This document shows positions 35,749-45,636 of a stretch of DNA of 64,000 nucleotides, in pieces. The notes under the pieces are model-generated. The model was not told where the DNA came from and did not search any database. It saw only the letters and a list, made by a program, of their open reading frames with translations. A program made the position numbers and the translations under genes. How positions within the stretch are numbered: the stretch's first letter is position 1; each line of letters begins with the position of its first letter. Source of the DNA: Bacteroidota bacterium. GTDB taxonomy: Bacteria; Bacteroidota; Ignavibacteria; Kapaibacteriales; UBA2268. The stretch is taken from NCBI GenBank assembly GCA_004322215.1, contig SCSM01000039.1:1-64000 (forward strand), given 5' to 3'.

Positions 35749-36837
35749 TTATATATACTCATTTATCTGTTTTCGCCTAAGGAAATCTACTATTTCTTTA
35801 ACATCATCCGAATATCCCCGACGGCAAATTACAATTGAATTTTCACATTCGATAACAATTAAGTTGTCCACACCAACTATACCAATCATTTTGCCATAAG
35901 AACTGACAAGGCAGTTATTGGTATTAATCGAAATGACATCGCCTTCGATAACATTGTTCCTGCCGTCTTTCATCGAAAGCCGGTAGATTTCATCCCAGTT
36001 ACCGAGGTCACTCCAACCAAAAGAAGCTTCGACAACATAAACATTTTTCGCTTTTTCCATAATGGCATAGTCAATGGATTCGGATTGAATCTGGCGATAA
36101 ATTTCTTCCACAAGAGATGGAAAATTCGGTTCCCCGACACTTTTCTTAAGTTTTTTAAACAGGCGGTTGTCCTCAGGTAAAAACTTTTTGAATGATTCCC
36201 AAAAAGTATCGAGCCGCCAAATGAAAATGCCGCTGTTCCATAAGAAATCACCTGATTCGATAAACCTTTTTGCAGTAGCCAAATCAGGTTTTTCTGCAAA
36301 AGCATTGGAATATCTTACACCATCGTTATAAAGTTCATCCAAATCCTTATGGTCATCTTTTATTTGAATGTATCCGAATGCGGTTTCCGGTCTTGTCGGG
36401 CTTAATCCGATTGCAAGAATTCCTTTTTTTTCGTAGGCAACTTTTGAAGCCACTTCGATGCTGTGATGGAATTCCCTAAGATTTGTTATTACATGGTCAG
36501 ACGGGAAAGTGAATAGTACGGTATCTTCTGTGTATTTTTTTTCTATGATAGTTGCTGCGAGAGCAACACATGGAGCCGTATTTTTCGGAAATGGCTCGGT
36601 TATAATGTTTTCCTTTGGGATATGAGGAAGTTGCTCATAACAAAATTCTTTCAGATAGTTAGAAGTTACAATGTATATATCATTATTTTCAAATATAGGT
36701 TCAAGCCGTGAAACAGTATTTTGTATCATCGAACCGTCACCCATCAGGTGGATGAACTGTTTGGGTTTTTTTTCTGTGCTTCGGGGCCAGAGCCGAGCCC
36801 CCGAACCGCCTGCCATTATAACAGCAACTTTATTCAT
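35749..36837 (-). CDS. manC: Mannose-1-phosphate guanylyltransferase
   Basis: The 362-residue protein has the nucleotidyltransferase signature '[24 protein letters not shown]', then '[20 protein letters not shown]', '[10 protein letters not shown]', 'ETAFGYIQI' and '[28 protein letters not shown]'. It makes GDP-mannose from mannose-1-phosphate and GTP. It lacks the C-terminal phosphomannose-isomerase domain of long ManC proteins. It is the first gene of the manC-rlpA-glycosyltransferase-hisH run, with spacings of 5 and 17 bp and a final 7-bp overlap. Confidence 0.94.
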   Translation of the reverse strand: MNKVAVIMAGGSGARLWPRSTEKKPKQFIHLMGDGSMIQNTVSRLEPIFENNDIYIVTSNYLKEFCYEQLPHIPKENIITEPFPKNTAPCVALAATIIEKKYTEDTVLFTFPSDHVITNLREFHHSIEVASKVAYEKKGILAIGLSPTRPETAFGYIQIKDDHKDLDELYNDGVRYSNAFAEKPDLATAKRFIESGDFLWNSGIFIWRLDTFWESFKKFLPEDNRLFKKLKKSVGEPNFPSLVEEIYRQIQSESIDYAIMEKAKNVYVVEASFGWSDLGNWDEIYRLSMKDGRNNVIEGDVISINTNNCLVSSYGKMIGIVGVDNLIVIECENSIVICRRGYSDDVKEIVDFLRRKQINEYI

Positions 36838-36996
36838 AATTCCGCCGAATTTTTGTTAAAAGGTTAAAATACAAAATTAGCTAACATTACTTAAATAAGA
36901 ATTACAATTTGGGAATTAGGAAATTGGATTTTGGAAATGGTTGATTTATAATAAACATTAAGTATTTAGAATTTTAAAGAAAGTTTGATAAATAAA

Positions 36997-37020
36997 GGGA
37001 CAGATTCGATTGTCTGTCCC
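36997..37020 (-). terminator. Palindrome GGGACAGA/TCTGTCCC, second copy
   Basis: GGGACAGA and TCTGTCCC form an 8-bp stem around an 8-base loop, 40 bp past the stop of the minus-strand peptidase gene at 37060. The outer arms match the palindrome at 4931-4953, also placed after a minus-strand gene. It is a plausible terminator of a repeated type. Confidence 0.6.
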
Positions 37021-37059
37021 TATCAATTTTGGAAATTTATTGCTTAAACAAATTTACAA

Positions 37060-38484
37060 CTATTTTATAAAGATTATTTTCTCAATTTCCATTTCATTTC
37101 CGATTTTTAGTATCAAATAATATTCGCCGGAAGTAATTTCATCTAAATTTATTTCAACATCTTGTAATCCTTCTACGGGATTTAAAATGCTTTTTTGTAG
37201 GATTACATTCCCTTTTAAATTATATATCATTAATTCAACTTCAGAATTGTCTTTTGATTTAAATGAAATATTGATTTTCTTAGTAAAAGGATTAGGATAG
37301 GCAGATAAATTGAAAGGGGATGATGGGATATTAATTCCCATAAAACCTGCAATCAGTTTTTCAGGGAATTTCAATGCCGGGTCACCGAGTAATGTAAACT
37401 CTTTAATATATATATTATTTGGATTTAAACTCCTTTTCGATTCCAAAATTGCTTTGCCAATTGTCAAACTTTTATTATTTACCTGAGTATTATAAAACGT
37501 CTCAATGAATTTATTTGCCAAAGAAGCTAATGTTAAACCTGTTGGAGCTAATGTAGCAACAGCTCCACCGTAATAGTTCGCAATCAGTTTCTCGATTATA
37601 CTTTTTTTATCAGGATTTGCGAAGGATTGTGAACTTGTTGCTGCAGTAAAGAAAAAAGGATTATTTGATGAAATTGACGTATCAAAATCATCTGAAGTAT
37701 AAATTCCATTTTTTATCCAGACATTAGGATTAGCATGACCATAAAAGCACATTATTGATACACCCTCTTTTATAGCTGAAAATAAATCACTTTTTGTGCT
37801 CTTATATTGTGAAGTATCCTGGAAATAAATTCTTTTAATATTGTAATTCCCGGGTAAATAATTATCTATCAGATGTTCAATTGAAAAAGTAAAAAAGCCA
37901 TTATCAGAACTATCGGCTAAAGAAAGAAAATCATAATTGTAATTAATTTCGTTGAAGTGGTCTTCGAATTGAATTGTTTTGCCGAACATATTTCTTAATT
38001 CATCTGATGTACGAGCCGGAAATCTACCAATGCACATATCCATAATCTCGTCAACATCAGTTTTGTTAGTAACATAATATTCATCAATTGAAACTGAATC
38101 CTCATTATATGGGGGAATGTTTAGTTCAGATTCAATCTTATATGTCGGAATGTGCATTGCACTACCAATTAATAGCAGGTATTGCGGTTTCGGCTCCTGC
38201 CAGTTATTCAAAGCGTAACTTATAAATTCCCTGATTGATTCCTCTTGCGATGCCGTGTCATTAAATTCAAGATAAACATCATTAACATTCACCGCTTGAA
38301 CTGTGAGACCTTTACTTTGTCTCCATTGAATGAAATTTGAAAGTTCATTCTGGAAATCAGGATGATAAATGATGATGTAATCCGCCTGGTTGCTTGGACT
38401 CTTTAGCTGTGCATGGATTTGTAGATTAGAAACAATTAACAAGCAAAAACAAAGTGCTGCGAGGATTTTTGGTTTGTTATTCAT
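37060..38484 (-). CDS. Gingipain-like (C25) secreted protein with T9SS domain; catalytic Cys position is Thr
   Basis: The start is set at 38484, where the protein begins with a signal peptide (MNNKPKILAALCFCLLIVSNLQIHAQ). The Peptidase_C25 fold is supported by 'ADYIIIYHPDFQNELSNFIQWR', 'PQYLLLIGSAMHIPTY', 'CIGRFPARTSDEL' and the His motif 'IMCFYGHANPNVW' (H250). In gingipain RgpB the catalytic His and Cys lie 33 residues apart. Here the residue 33 after H250 is T283 in 'FFFTAATSSQSF', so the nucleophile Cys appears to be missing. The C-terminus 'AYPNPFTKKINISF...SGEYYLILKIGNEMEIEKIIF' is a T9SS sorting domain. Confidence 0.83.
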   Translation of the reverse strand: MNNKPKILAALCFCLLIVSNLQIHAQLKSPSNQADYIIIYHPDFQNELSNFIQWRQSKGLTVQAVNVNDVYLEFNDTASQEESIREFISYALNNWQEPKPQYLLLIGSAMHIPTYKIESELNIPPYNEDSVSIDEYYVTNKTDVDEIMDMCIGRFPARTSDELRNMFGKTIQFEDHFNEINYNYDFLSLADSSDNGFFTFSIEHLIDNYLPGNYNIKRIYFQDTSQYKSTKSDLFSAIKEGVSIMCFYGHANPNVWIKNGIYTSDDFDTSISSNNPFFFTAATSSQSFANPDKKSIIEKLIANYYGGAVATLAPTGLTLASLANKFIETFYNTQVNNKSLTIGKAILESKRSLNPNNIYIKEFTLLGDPALKFPEKLIAGFMGINIPSSPFNLSAYPNPFTKKINISFKSKDNSEVELMIYNLKGNVILQKSILNPVEGLQDVEINLDEITSGEYYLILKIGNEMEIEKIIFIK

Positions 38485-38690
38485 GATACACCCAATTAAA
38501 GTTGAAAAATTAGTTTTTGGACAATAATATTTTAAAATCGTCAAAAAATGTAGAGTGTATATGCTTATAAAATAACCTTAAATTATTTATAAATTAATAA
38601 TACGTTTTCAACGATTCAAATAAAAAATTATTGAATATTACCTAATTTGTATATTATATTATTCATTATTAATTATATATTATAATAAAT

Positions 38691-39548
38691 ATGAATCCAT
38701 TGAAATCAAAGCCGGTGTTATTTTTTCTCGGTTTTACTTTTTTCGTTACTTATGCCATCGAATTCGGATTAATACTTGCCGGCTTCAGGATTAAAGGAAT
38801 ACCCCAGATATTCGGTCAGTATATTGTTGCTGCCGTAATGTGGATTCCTGCACTTGGGGCTTTTCTTACATTGAAATTTATAAGCAAAGAACCGATGACC
38901 GTACTTAGACTGCGGCTTGGCAAAGTCAAACCATATATTATTTTGTGGCTCGAAATTCCACTTCTTGTTGCATTGATTTATCTTATTAGCTGGCAGTTGG
39001 GATTTGTTAAGTTCGACCTCGAAATGAAGGATTTCATGAAGCTCTTGAGAACTTATGGAATGAATACAGAGTTGCCATTTCCACCCGTTTACATGGCATT
39101 AATTCTCTTTTTTGTTTCTCTTTTTATTTCTCCCTGGATGAATTCGTTTTTCGGACTCGGAGAAGAAATCGGCTGGCGGGGTTTTCTTTTACCACGATTG
39201 ATGTCTCTTGGAAAAACAAAAGCATATCTCATTCTCGGTGTTATTTGGGGATTGTGGCATCTGCCTTTGATTATAGTAGGATTCAACTATCCTGATACCC
39301 CTTTACTGGGAATTGCGATGATGTGCATTTTCACTACAGCAATCGGCTTCATAATAAATGATGTCGTGCTGAAGAACGAAAGCACACTTCTTGCCGGCTG
39401 GGCACACGGGTTAATAAACAGCCAAGGGTATGGTGTGTGGAAACTGATTATGCCCCAATCGAATTATATAATGGGTGGAATTGCCGGTGTTGTTGGAATT
39501 GTTGTATGGACTTTGTATGGATTGTTTGTAAAAAGCAGGCAAAAGTGA
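38691..39548 (+). CDS. CPBP (CAAX-like) intramembrane metalloprotease
   Basis: This 285-residue membrane protein of about eight helices carries the EExxxR motif in 'FGLGEEIGWRGFLLPRL', the following 'GVIWGLWHLPLIIVGF' (His motif), and a later 'GWAHGLINSQGYG'. These are the conserved motifs of the Abi/CPBP family of glutamic or metal-dependent membrane endopeptidases. The substrate is unknown. The gene stands alone. Confidence 0.9.
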   Translation: MNPLKSKPVLFFLGFTFFVTYAIEFGLILAGFRIKGIPQIFGQYIVAAVMWIPALGAFLTLKFISKEPMTVLRLRLGKVKPYIILWLEIPLLVALIYLISWQLGFVKFDLEMKDFMKLLRTYGMNTELPFPPVYMALILFFVSLFISPWMNSFFGLGEEIGWRGFLLPRLMSLGKTKAYLILGVIWGLWHLPLIIVGFNYPDTPLLGIAMMCIFTTAIGFIINDVVLKNESTLLAGWAHGLINSQGYGVWKLIMPQSNYIMGGIAGVVGIVVWTLYGLFVKSRQK

Positions 39549-39681
39549 GAATTCTCAAATATTCACACGACACTTTTGAGGATTTAACAATAAATGAAGA
39601 AATGAATAGGAATTTGCCAGAAAAATAAATTATAGTATTCTCAACCTTTAGTGTATTATAGATAAATTAAAAATTAAAATT

Positions 39682-41412
39682 TTACAATTCTTTCCTGAGA
39701 CGGGCAACGGGGATTTTGAGTTGTTCGCGGTATTTGGCTACTGTGCGGCGTGCGACATTGTAACCTTTTTTCTTGAGTTCCTTAGCAATTTTGTCATCGC
39801 TGTAGGGTTTGTCTTTCGGCTCAGCATCAATAATGTCTTTGAGTACCTGCTTAATTACCCGAGTGGAAACATCTTCACCATCCTCGGTCGGAAGCGATTC
39901 GCTGAAGAAGAATTTCAATTCGTAAATTCCATATTCCGTCTGAACATATTTACCGTTTACAATCCTGCAAACTGTTGATATATCAAGTCCAGTGTCGTCG
40001 GCAACATTTTTGTATATGAGCGGCTTTAAGCTCGAGGGTCCATGTTCGAAAAAGTCTCTTTGCAATCCAGCAATTGCCGTCATAACTTTCACCATAGTGC
40101 TTTTTCGCTGGCGGATTGCCTGAATCAAAAACTTAGCATCTTCGTATTTATTCCGAATCCATTCCTTGGTTTCCTTGTTGAATGCTTTGTAGTGTGCATC
40201 TTTCTTTAGCAATTCATACGCTTTATTCAATTTCAGAATCGGGATTCTACTATCGTTTACATTGATAAGCAGTTCTCCGGTTTCCTCATCTTTTTCAATA
40301 GAAAAATCCGGAATGATGCTGTTAATAGAGCTTTGTGTATCCAATCCGCCGGGTTTGGGATTAAGCTTGCGAATGAATTCAATAGCTTCTCGGAGATAAT
40401 CTTCGGTAACAGCAAATTGCCTGAGTAAGGCAGGGTAATGCTTCATAGTAAACGATTCGTAGGCATTCTCGAGAATCTCTATTGCAAGCTTCTGAGCAGC
40501 ATTCGGTTTAGGTATTGCCTTTGCTTGAGCAATTAAGCACTCCTGCACAGAACGTGAACCGAATCCAGGAGGTTCAAGTTTTTGGATTTGAAGGAGAATT
40601 TTTTCCGCTTGCTCTAATGTAACATTTCGTATTAATTGAGGTGCATCGCTGTCTTCCACTTCCGAATAATCAATCAGTTCACCGTTTTCATCAATTTCCG
40701 AAATGTTAATGTTTTTAGCAAGTGCGAATGCTTCAGAAGAGACAGCATAAGCGCGCGAAGGATTATCTTTTGCAGAGGATTTCGAATTACGCTTTTCTTC
40801 AATATATCTTATTTCATTTTGCAGATTGACACTATTAATTATATCATTTGTATCATTCACAATTTCTGACAAATCACGTCTCAAATAGCCATCGCTGTCA
40901 ACATTTCCTATTAGCTGCTCACCCAGGATATATTCTTCTTCTTTGAGCGGTAGCAACCTTAATTGCTGGATCAAATCATCGGCAAGTGACAATGTATCTC
41001 TTAATTGAAAATATTCTGGTTCGTCATCATCAGATTCCTGATAGGTTGTCCTTCTCTTCATATAAATAGAATCATCCTGCCAAAGAAGTCGGTAAAATTC
41101 AAACGGGTCTCCCTGGTCGTCAACTTTTGGTGCAGGTGCTTCTGCAATATTTTCTTCAAATGAATCTAATTCTCCTTTTGGTATTTCTTTGGGTGTGAAA
41201 TCAGCATACTCTCCCGGTTCATACTCATCGGGAGAAGAAGCAATATTACCCTCATCGGGTGTTGATTCATCAAGCATCGGATTCTGCTCGATTTCCTGTC
41301 TGACTGCCTGCTCAAGCTGTACTAAAGGAAGCTGCAACAACTTGAGGTACTGAATCTGCTGCGGAGTCAGTGTCTGAGTCAATGAAGTACGTAAATCAAG
41401 AGACAGTTTCAT
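39682..41412 (-). CDS. rpoN: RNA polymerase sigma-54 factor
   Basis: The 576-residue protein has region I 'MKLSLDLRTSLTQTLTPQQIQYLKLLQLPLVQLEQAVRQEIEQNP'. An acidic linker (about 45-150) is longer than in many homologues. The core-binding domain includes 'LEPPGFGSRSVQECL', and the RpoN box 'NVARRTVAKYREQLKIP' is near the C-terminus. It directs transcription from -24/-12 promoters with AAA+ activators, none of which is in the window. It overlaps the upstream DUF3109 gene by 17 bp. Confidence 0.95.
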   Translation of the reverse strand: MKLSLDLRTSLTQTLTPQQIQYLKLLQLPLVQLEQAVRQEIEQNPMLDESTPDEGNIASSPDEYEPGEYADFTPKEIPKGELDSFEENIAEAPAPKVDDQGDPFEFYRLLWQDDSIYMKRRTTYQESDDDEPEYFQLRDTLSLADDLIQQLRLLPLKEEEYILGEQLIGNVDSDGYLRRDLSEIVNDTNDIINSVNLQNEIRYIEEKRNSKSSAKDNPSRAYAVSSEAFALAKNINISEIDENGELIDYSEVEDSDAPQLIRNVTLEQAEKILLQIQKLEPPGFGSRSVQECLIAQAKAIPKPNAAQKLAIEILENAYESFTMKHYPALLRQFAVTEDYLREAIEFIRKLNPKPGGLDTQSSINSIIPDFSIEKDEETGELLINVNDSRIPILKLNKAYELLKKDAHYKAFNKETKEWIRNKYEDAKFLIQAIRQRKSTMVKVMTAIAGLQRDFFEHGPSSLKPLIYKNVADDTGLDISTVCRIVNGKYVQTEYGIYELKFFFSESLPTEDGEDVSTRVIKQVLKDIIDAEPKDKPYSDDKIAKELKKKGYNVARRTVAKYREQLKIPVARLRKEL

Positions 41413-42007
41413 TCAGACCTCCTGATATAAATGAAAAGCTCTTTGGTTTACCATTCTTGCTTGAATATTCTGAAATTTTGTTATACCAGTCTTCGCCATA
41501 AGCCCTGATGAGTGCCTCCCTGCTGAAATTGACAAGTTCAATTTTTTCGCTTTTTCCTTTTTTCAGTGCCGGTTTACATTCCGGAATATTTTGGAAATAC
41601 AAATATTTTCTGCCAGTGTTGTTAATCCTGATAGGAAACAGGTGGCAGGAAATCGGCTTTCTGAAATTACTTTCGCCATTAAAATATGCTTTTTCCAGGG
41701 CACATTTTGCAACAGAATTTTTATAAAACACAAATACACAGTCTTTTTTATCAATGCATACTGTGGAATAATCACCTTTGTTACCTTCGTAAAATCCGTG
41801 CCGGTCAATGTAATCAATGGATTTTTCCGAAAGAAACTTTTTAGCACTTTCGAGATTGTTATTTATCAAATCAATTTCTTCATCCTTTAGCGGAGCTCCA
41901 TACTTGCCTGGGAACGTACAGCAAGCACCCTTGCATTTATCGAGGTCGCAGGAGAATGAAGTTTCGGTGATTTCTTCTTCGAGCAATATGTTATCTATCA
42001 AAATCAT
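41396..42007 (-). CDS. DUF3109 family Cys-rich protein
   Basis: The 203-residue product shows the family's opening 'CDLDKCKGACCTFPGKYGAPLKDEEIDLI', more Cys in 'STVCIDKKDCVFVF', 'AKCALEKAYFNGESNFRKPISCHLFPIRI' and 'IPECKPAL'. The spaced cysteines suggest metal or Fe-S binding, as in YkgJ/UPF0153-like proteins. Function is unknown. It overlaps rpoN by 17 bp and the two are surely cotranscribed. Confidence 0.9.
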   Translation of the reverse strand: MILIDNILLEEEITETSFSCDLDKCKGACCTFPGKYGAPLKDEEIDLINNNLESAKKFLSEKSIDYIDRHGFYEGNKGDYSTVCIDKKDCVFVFYKNSVAKCALEKAYFNGESNFRKPISCHLFPIRINNTGRKYLYFQNIPECKPALKKGKSEKIELVNFSREALIRAYGEDWYNKISEYSSKNGKPKSFSFISGGLNETVS

Positions 42008-42194
42008 CTATTCAGAACAAAATATTATACGTTTTGCTAATTTAATCAATTAATTCACTAAATAAAATAAAAAGAATTTTTCAGAAAATAAATTAAAATC
42101 CGTGTAAAAATTAACCGTGTAAATATAAAAAAAAATTTATATTTTAAGTGTTTAAACATTTTATTATTTTATATTAATTCTTCAGGGAACAAAA

Positions 42195-45089
42195 GTGAAA
42201 ACAATAAATACTTATCTGGTTATTACAATCTTTTTTTGTACGGCAACATTTAATTTAAATGCACAGAATAAATACGACAGAGTTAATGCAGCTAAAATAT
42301 ACAATAGACTTATGGAAGCTGCACACCCGACTCCATCGAACTACTTCAAACAGAATGCAGAAATTCCTTTGACGGGCAAGTCAACACTTCCGATTTTCCT
42401 GAATGTCAATATGACAGAGCCAGAATCAGACCAGTACAAGATGCAGAATGAATCTTCGATTGCCGTAAATCCTCAAAATCAGCTCAACCTGATTTCCTCG
42501 GCTGTTGATTACCGGGATAATTCATCTACATGGGTTTATGTTTCAACAAACGGAGGACATAGCTGGACCGATAAAAACCTCGGTAAGCCATTTCCCGGCT
42601 GGCGTTCGACTAATGACCCGTCCGTTGCTTTCGACCCTGAGGGAACCGGATATCTCGTTTATGGGGGATTCGGAACAATGGATAGTACCGGTTTATTGGT
42701 TGGTGAAAACGGCGTATTCATAGCGAGAACGACTGATGATGGGAACACCTGGACTGCACATATTCCTGTGATTATCCATTTGGGACTTCAGACTCTCGAT
42801 TCAAATTTTGAAGATAAATATTATATCTCGGTTGATAATTCTACTTCATCGCCTTATTATAAATATTTGTATATTCCGTGGAAAAGAGTTGTGCTGAGAG
42901 ATTCCTCTACACAGATAGTAATATCCAAATCCACAGACAAGGGAAACACATGGTCTGTACCGGTAAATGTCAGCAACAGGGTGACGGGCAGTTCCGAAGA
43001 CACGACGTTCGGTCAAAGTTTCCCGATAGCAGTTACAGGACCGAACGGAGAAATATATGTTGCGTGGAACCATGGCATTGTTCATGGTGTCGGATTTGCG
43101 AAATCAATAGATGGAGGAGTTACTTTCACCGAACCAAGAATTATAAAATATTATAACATATTCGGTAAAACAAATAATATTGCATCAATTAATGAAATGC
43201 CTAATTACAAGCATACAGTTAAAGAAAAAGTCAGGGCTGAGGCATATCCTTCGATTACATGCGATACGACAAGTGGAACACGAAGGGGAACGGTATATCT
43301 TTGCTGGTCTGCAGATAATCCGCCTAATGTTTATTTTTCAAAATCAACCGATGGTGGCGATACCTGGTCTGCTTCAAAAATCGTTCATTCGGACACAACA
43401 AATGACCAGTTCTGGCACTGGCTGGCACTCGACCCAAAGAACGGTGACCTTGCTGTTATGTATCTCGACAGCAGGAATGACCCTGCAAATATAAATGTTG
43501 ATTGTTATGTCAGCTATTCGAGTGATGGAGGTGATACATGGATTGACCGCAGGGCATCTGATTTTGCCGGTGACCTCCGGAACAATCCCTTTCAAGGGAA
43601 TTCTTTTGCAGGTGATTACAGCGGAATTGCTTTTTATCACGGAAAAATTTATCCTTCATGGATTGATATGAGAGCATCAGAAACCAATATATTCGATAGT
43701 GATGTATATACTGCATTAATCAATACACAGATGCCTGTTCCGGTTGACAGTTTAAAAGTTACTATCATACCTGAAAAACCTGACGAACTTTCACTATCGT
43801 GGCAGGATTCAGGAAAGAGGGCATTCGGTCAAGCAATGAATCTTCAGGATTATCATTTTTCATTATTCAGAAACGGACAATTTTTAACAGATGTTAATGC
43901 TTCTGAATTAAATTATCAGGACAATAATCTCACTCCATACCAAAAATATGATTATTCAATCATTGTAGTCGCTGATAATGATTCGAGCATGAGCAGAAGT
44001 GCGGGAGCATTCGCGGGTGGCTCGAAACTTCCTTCACCGCCTGAAATCATTTCAGTTAAAGGGAGTGATTCAAAAGAAGTAACTATTGAAGTTAAACTTC
44101 CATCTTTCAGGGAAGATAATGTTGTCCCCCTGGTTAATTTATCAAAGCTTGCTCTTTACAGGGATAGTGTATTTATTAAAGATTTCATCTATAGTAATAC
44201 CGATACAGGCAAGACTGTCCAGATAAATGATACACCAACTGAAAAAGGGTATTACAATTATTTTGTAAAAGCCCTCGATTCAAACACACCTCCGAACGAG
44301 AGTCAGCCAAGTAATGAGTTGAATACTTTTACTGGTGCAATCGAAAATAAATTAACCGAGAACTTCGATGCCGTTGTAGGAAGATATAAAAACACTGGAG
44401 GTTGGGGAGTTAATTCTTCATTCTATCACAGTTCACCAAATTCATTCACAGAGTCACCCGTTGGTAATTATCAATCGAAGCAGAATTACACACTCGATTT
44501 ATATCCCGTATCATCCGATAGTCTCGGCAATCTCGTAATCGAGTTCTGGCATGCGGCAATTGTTCACAGGAGCGACACTGCATTTGTCGAGGTTTCATTT
44601 GATGATGGCAGCAGTTGGGATTCAATAGCTGCTTTTAATCATACAGATTATTTACCCTGGAGCGATAAAGTACTTAATAACCAAGACTGGAAATACGAGA
44701 AATTTGATTTGTCAAAAGACCACTCAGATACTGCAATATTCAGATTCCGTCTTAAGACAAATGTATTGAGCCAGGATGACGGCTGGTATATTGACGACAT
44801 AAAAATCAACGGTGGTCCAACATCAGTGAAAGATGATTTCACTAAGCAAAGTCTAATTGTATATCCGAATCCTGTAGACAGATTCCTTGTTGTCAGGGGT
44901 ATTGATAATATAAATATCTCAGAAGTTAAAGTAATATCTGCAATCGGTATAAAATTGAACATTCAATATACATTGAAAGACAGTGAAGCAATGCTGGATG
45001 TATCGGGCTTGAGCAATGGGATATATATGATTGAAATTTTAACTAAGGACAATATGATTTATTATGGAAAGTTTGTTGTGTGCAGGTAA
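42195..45089 (+). CDS. Secreted sialidase-like BNR/Asp-box protein with T9SS domain
   Basis: The GTG start at 42195 has AGGGAA upstream and opens a signal peptide (MKTINTYLVITIFFCTATFNLNAQ). The 964-residue product has a six-blade BNR-type propeller: Asp boxes 'STNGGHSW', 'TTDDGNTW', 'STDKGNTW', 'SIDGGVTF', 'STDGGDTW' and 'SSDGGDTW' lie between about residues 115 and 450. Fibronectin-III-like regions follow, then a jelly-roll-like region ('LTENFDAVVGRYKNTGGWG' ... 'FRFRLKTNVLSQDDGWYIDDIKI'). A T9SS domain ends it ('VYPNPVDRFLVVRGI' ... 'SNGIYMIEILTKDNMIYYGKFVV'). Sialidase catalytic residues were not confirmed. Confidence 0.85.
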   Translation: MKTINTYLVITIFFCTATFNLNAQNKYDRVNAAKIYNRLMEAAHPTPSNYFKQNAEIPLTGKSTLPIFLNVNMTEPESDQYKMQNESSIAVNPQNQLNLISSAVDYRDNSSTWVYVSTNGGHSWTDKNLGKPFPGWRSTNDPSVAFDPEGTGYLVYGGFGTMDSTGLLVGENGVFIARTTDDGNTWTAHIPVIIHLGLQTLDSNFEDKYYISVDNSTSSPYYKYLYIPWKRVVLRDSSTQIVISKSTDKGNTWSVPVNVSNRVTGSSEDTTFGQSFPIAVTGPNGEIYVAWNHGIVHGVGFAKSIDGGVTFTEPRIIKYYNIFGKTNNIASINEMPNYKHTVKEKVRAEAYPSITCDTTSGTRRGTVYLCWSADNPPNVYFSKSTDGGDTWSASKIVHSDTTNDQFWHWLALDPKNGDLAVMYLDSRNDPANINVDCYVSYSSDGGDTWIDRRASDFAGDLRNNPFQGNSFAGDYSGIAFYHGKIYPSWIDMRASETNIFDSDVYTALINTQMPVPVDSLKVTIIPEKPDELSLSWQDSGKRAFGQAMNLQDYHFSLFRNGQFLTDVNASELNYQDNNLTPYQKYDYSIIVVADNDSSMSRSAGAFAGGSKLPSPPEIISVKGSDSKEVTIEVKLPSFREDNVVPLVNLSKLALYRDSVFIKDFIYSNTDTGKTVQINDTPTEKGYYNYFVKALDSNTPPNESQPSNELNTFTGAIENKLTENFDAVVGRYKNTGGWGVNSSFYHSSPNSFTESPVGNYQSKQNYTLDLYPVSSDSLGNLVIEFWHAAIVHRSDTAFVEVSFDDGSSWDSIAAFNHTDYLPWSDKVLNNQDWKYEKFDLSKDHSDTAIFRFRLKTNVLSQDDGWYIDDIKINGGPTSVKDDFTKQSLIVYPNPVDRFLVVRGIDNINISEVKVISAIGIKLNIQYTLKDSEAMLDVSGLSNGIYMIEILTKDNMIYYGKFVVCR

Positions 45090-45091
45090 AA

Positions 45092-45256
45092 GAAAAACCT
45101 CACCCTAAATCCCTCTCCGAAGGAGAGGGACTTAAAATTTATTTTTGCTTTTCTCCCCTTCTCTTTCGGAGAAGGGGGAAGGGGATGAGGTTTGGAGATG
45201 AAATATGAGTTAAAAACCTCACCCTAAATCCCTCTCCGAAGGAGAGGGACTTAAAA
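45092..45256. repeat. Palindromic CCTCACCC/CTCTCC repeats upstream of the DUF559 gene
   Basis: An identical 46-bp unit occurs at 45092-45137 and 45211-45256. Each contains the hairpin CCCTCTCCGAAGGAGAGGG preceded by AACCTCACCCTAAAT. Between them (about 45150-45193) is an inverted, diverged copy with TCTCTTTCGGAGA and GGGGATGAGGTTT. The group ends 20 bp before the DUF559 start codon. Confidence 0.85.
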
Positions 45257-45276
45257 TAAATTATTAAATTAGAACT

Positions 45277-45636
45277 ATGAGATACATGCTCACAAATAAA
45301 AAGTTATGGAAAAACCTCAAGCCAAAAGCTCAGGAAAACAGGAGTAATCCCACCAGTGCTGAAAGAATAATGTGGAGTGAATTAAGAAATAAAAAATTAG
45401 GATATAGATCCAGAAGGCAGCATGTAATTGCTGAGTATATTGTTGATTTCGTTTGCATTGAAAAGAAAATAATCGTAGAATTGGATGGAGAAATTCATCT
45501 TAGAAAAATAGAATATGACACTGAACGAACAAGAGTTCTGAATGGCAGTGGTTTTCGTGTAATAAGATTTAAAAACGAACATGTAATTAATGAGTTGAAA
45601 ACAGTGATTGAAGTAATAAAAGATAAATTAAAATAG
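45277..45636 (+). CDS. DUF559 (Vsr/MTES_1575-like) endonuclease-domain protein
   Basis: This 119-residue protein matches the DUF559 family: 'NPTSAERIMWSELRNKKLGYRSRRQHVIAEYIVDFVCIEKKIIVELDGEIH' followed by 'DTERTRVLNGSGFRVIRFKNEHVI'. The conserved E, 'RRQ', 'DF' and 'ELDG..H' fit a PD-(D/E)XK-type nuclease fold related to very-short-patch-repair enzymes. The biological role is not established. It is flanked on both sides by palindromic CCTCACCC-type repeats in inverted orientation. Confidence 0.85.
   Translation: MRYMLTNKKLWKNLKPKAQENRSNPTSAERIMWSELRNKKLGYRSRRQHVIAEYIVDFVCIEKKIIVELDGEIHLRKIEYDTERTRVLNGSGFRVIRFKNEHVINELKTVIEVIKDKLK

Noticed and set aside
45092-45256. Possible CRISPR array from the two identical 46-bp repeats
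   Set aside because: There are only two direct copies with an inverted, diverged copy between them, each unit is itself palindromic, and no cas gene is nearby. Interspersed palindromic repeat is the better reading.
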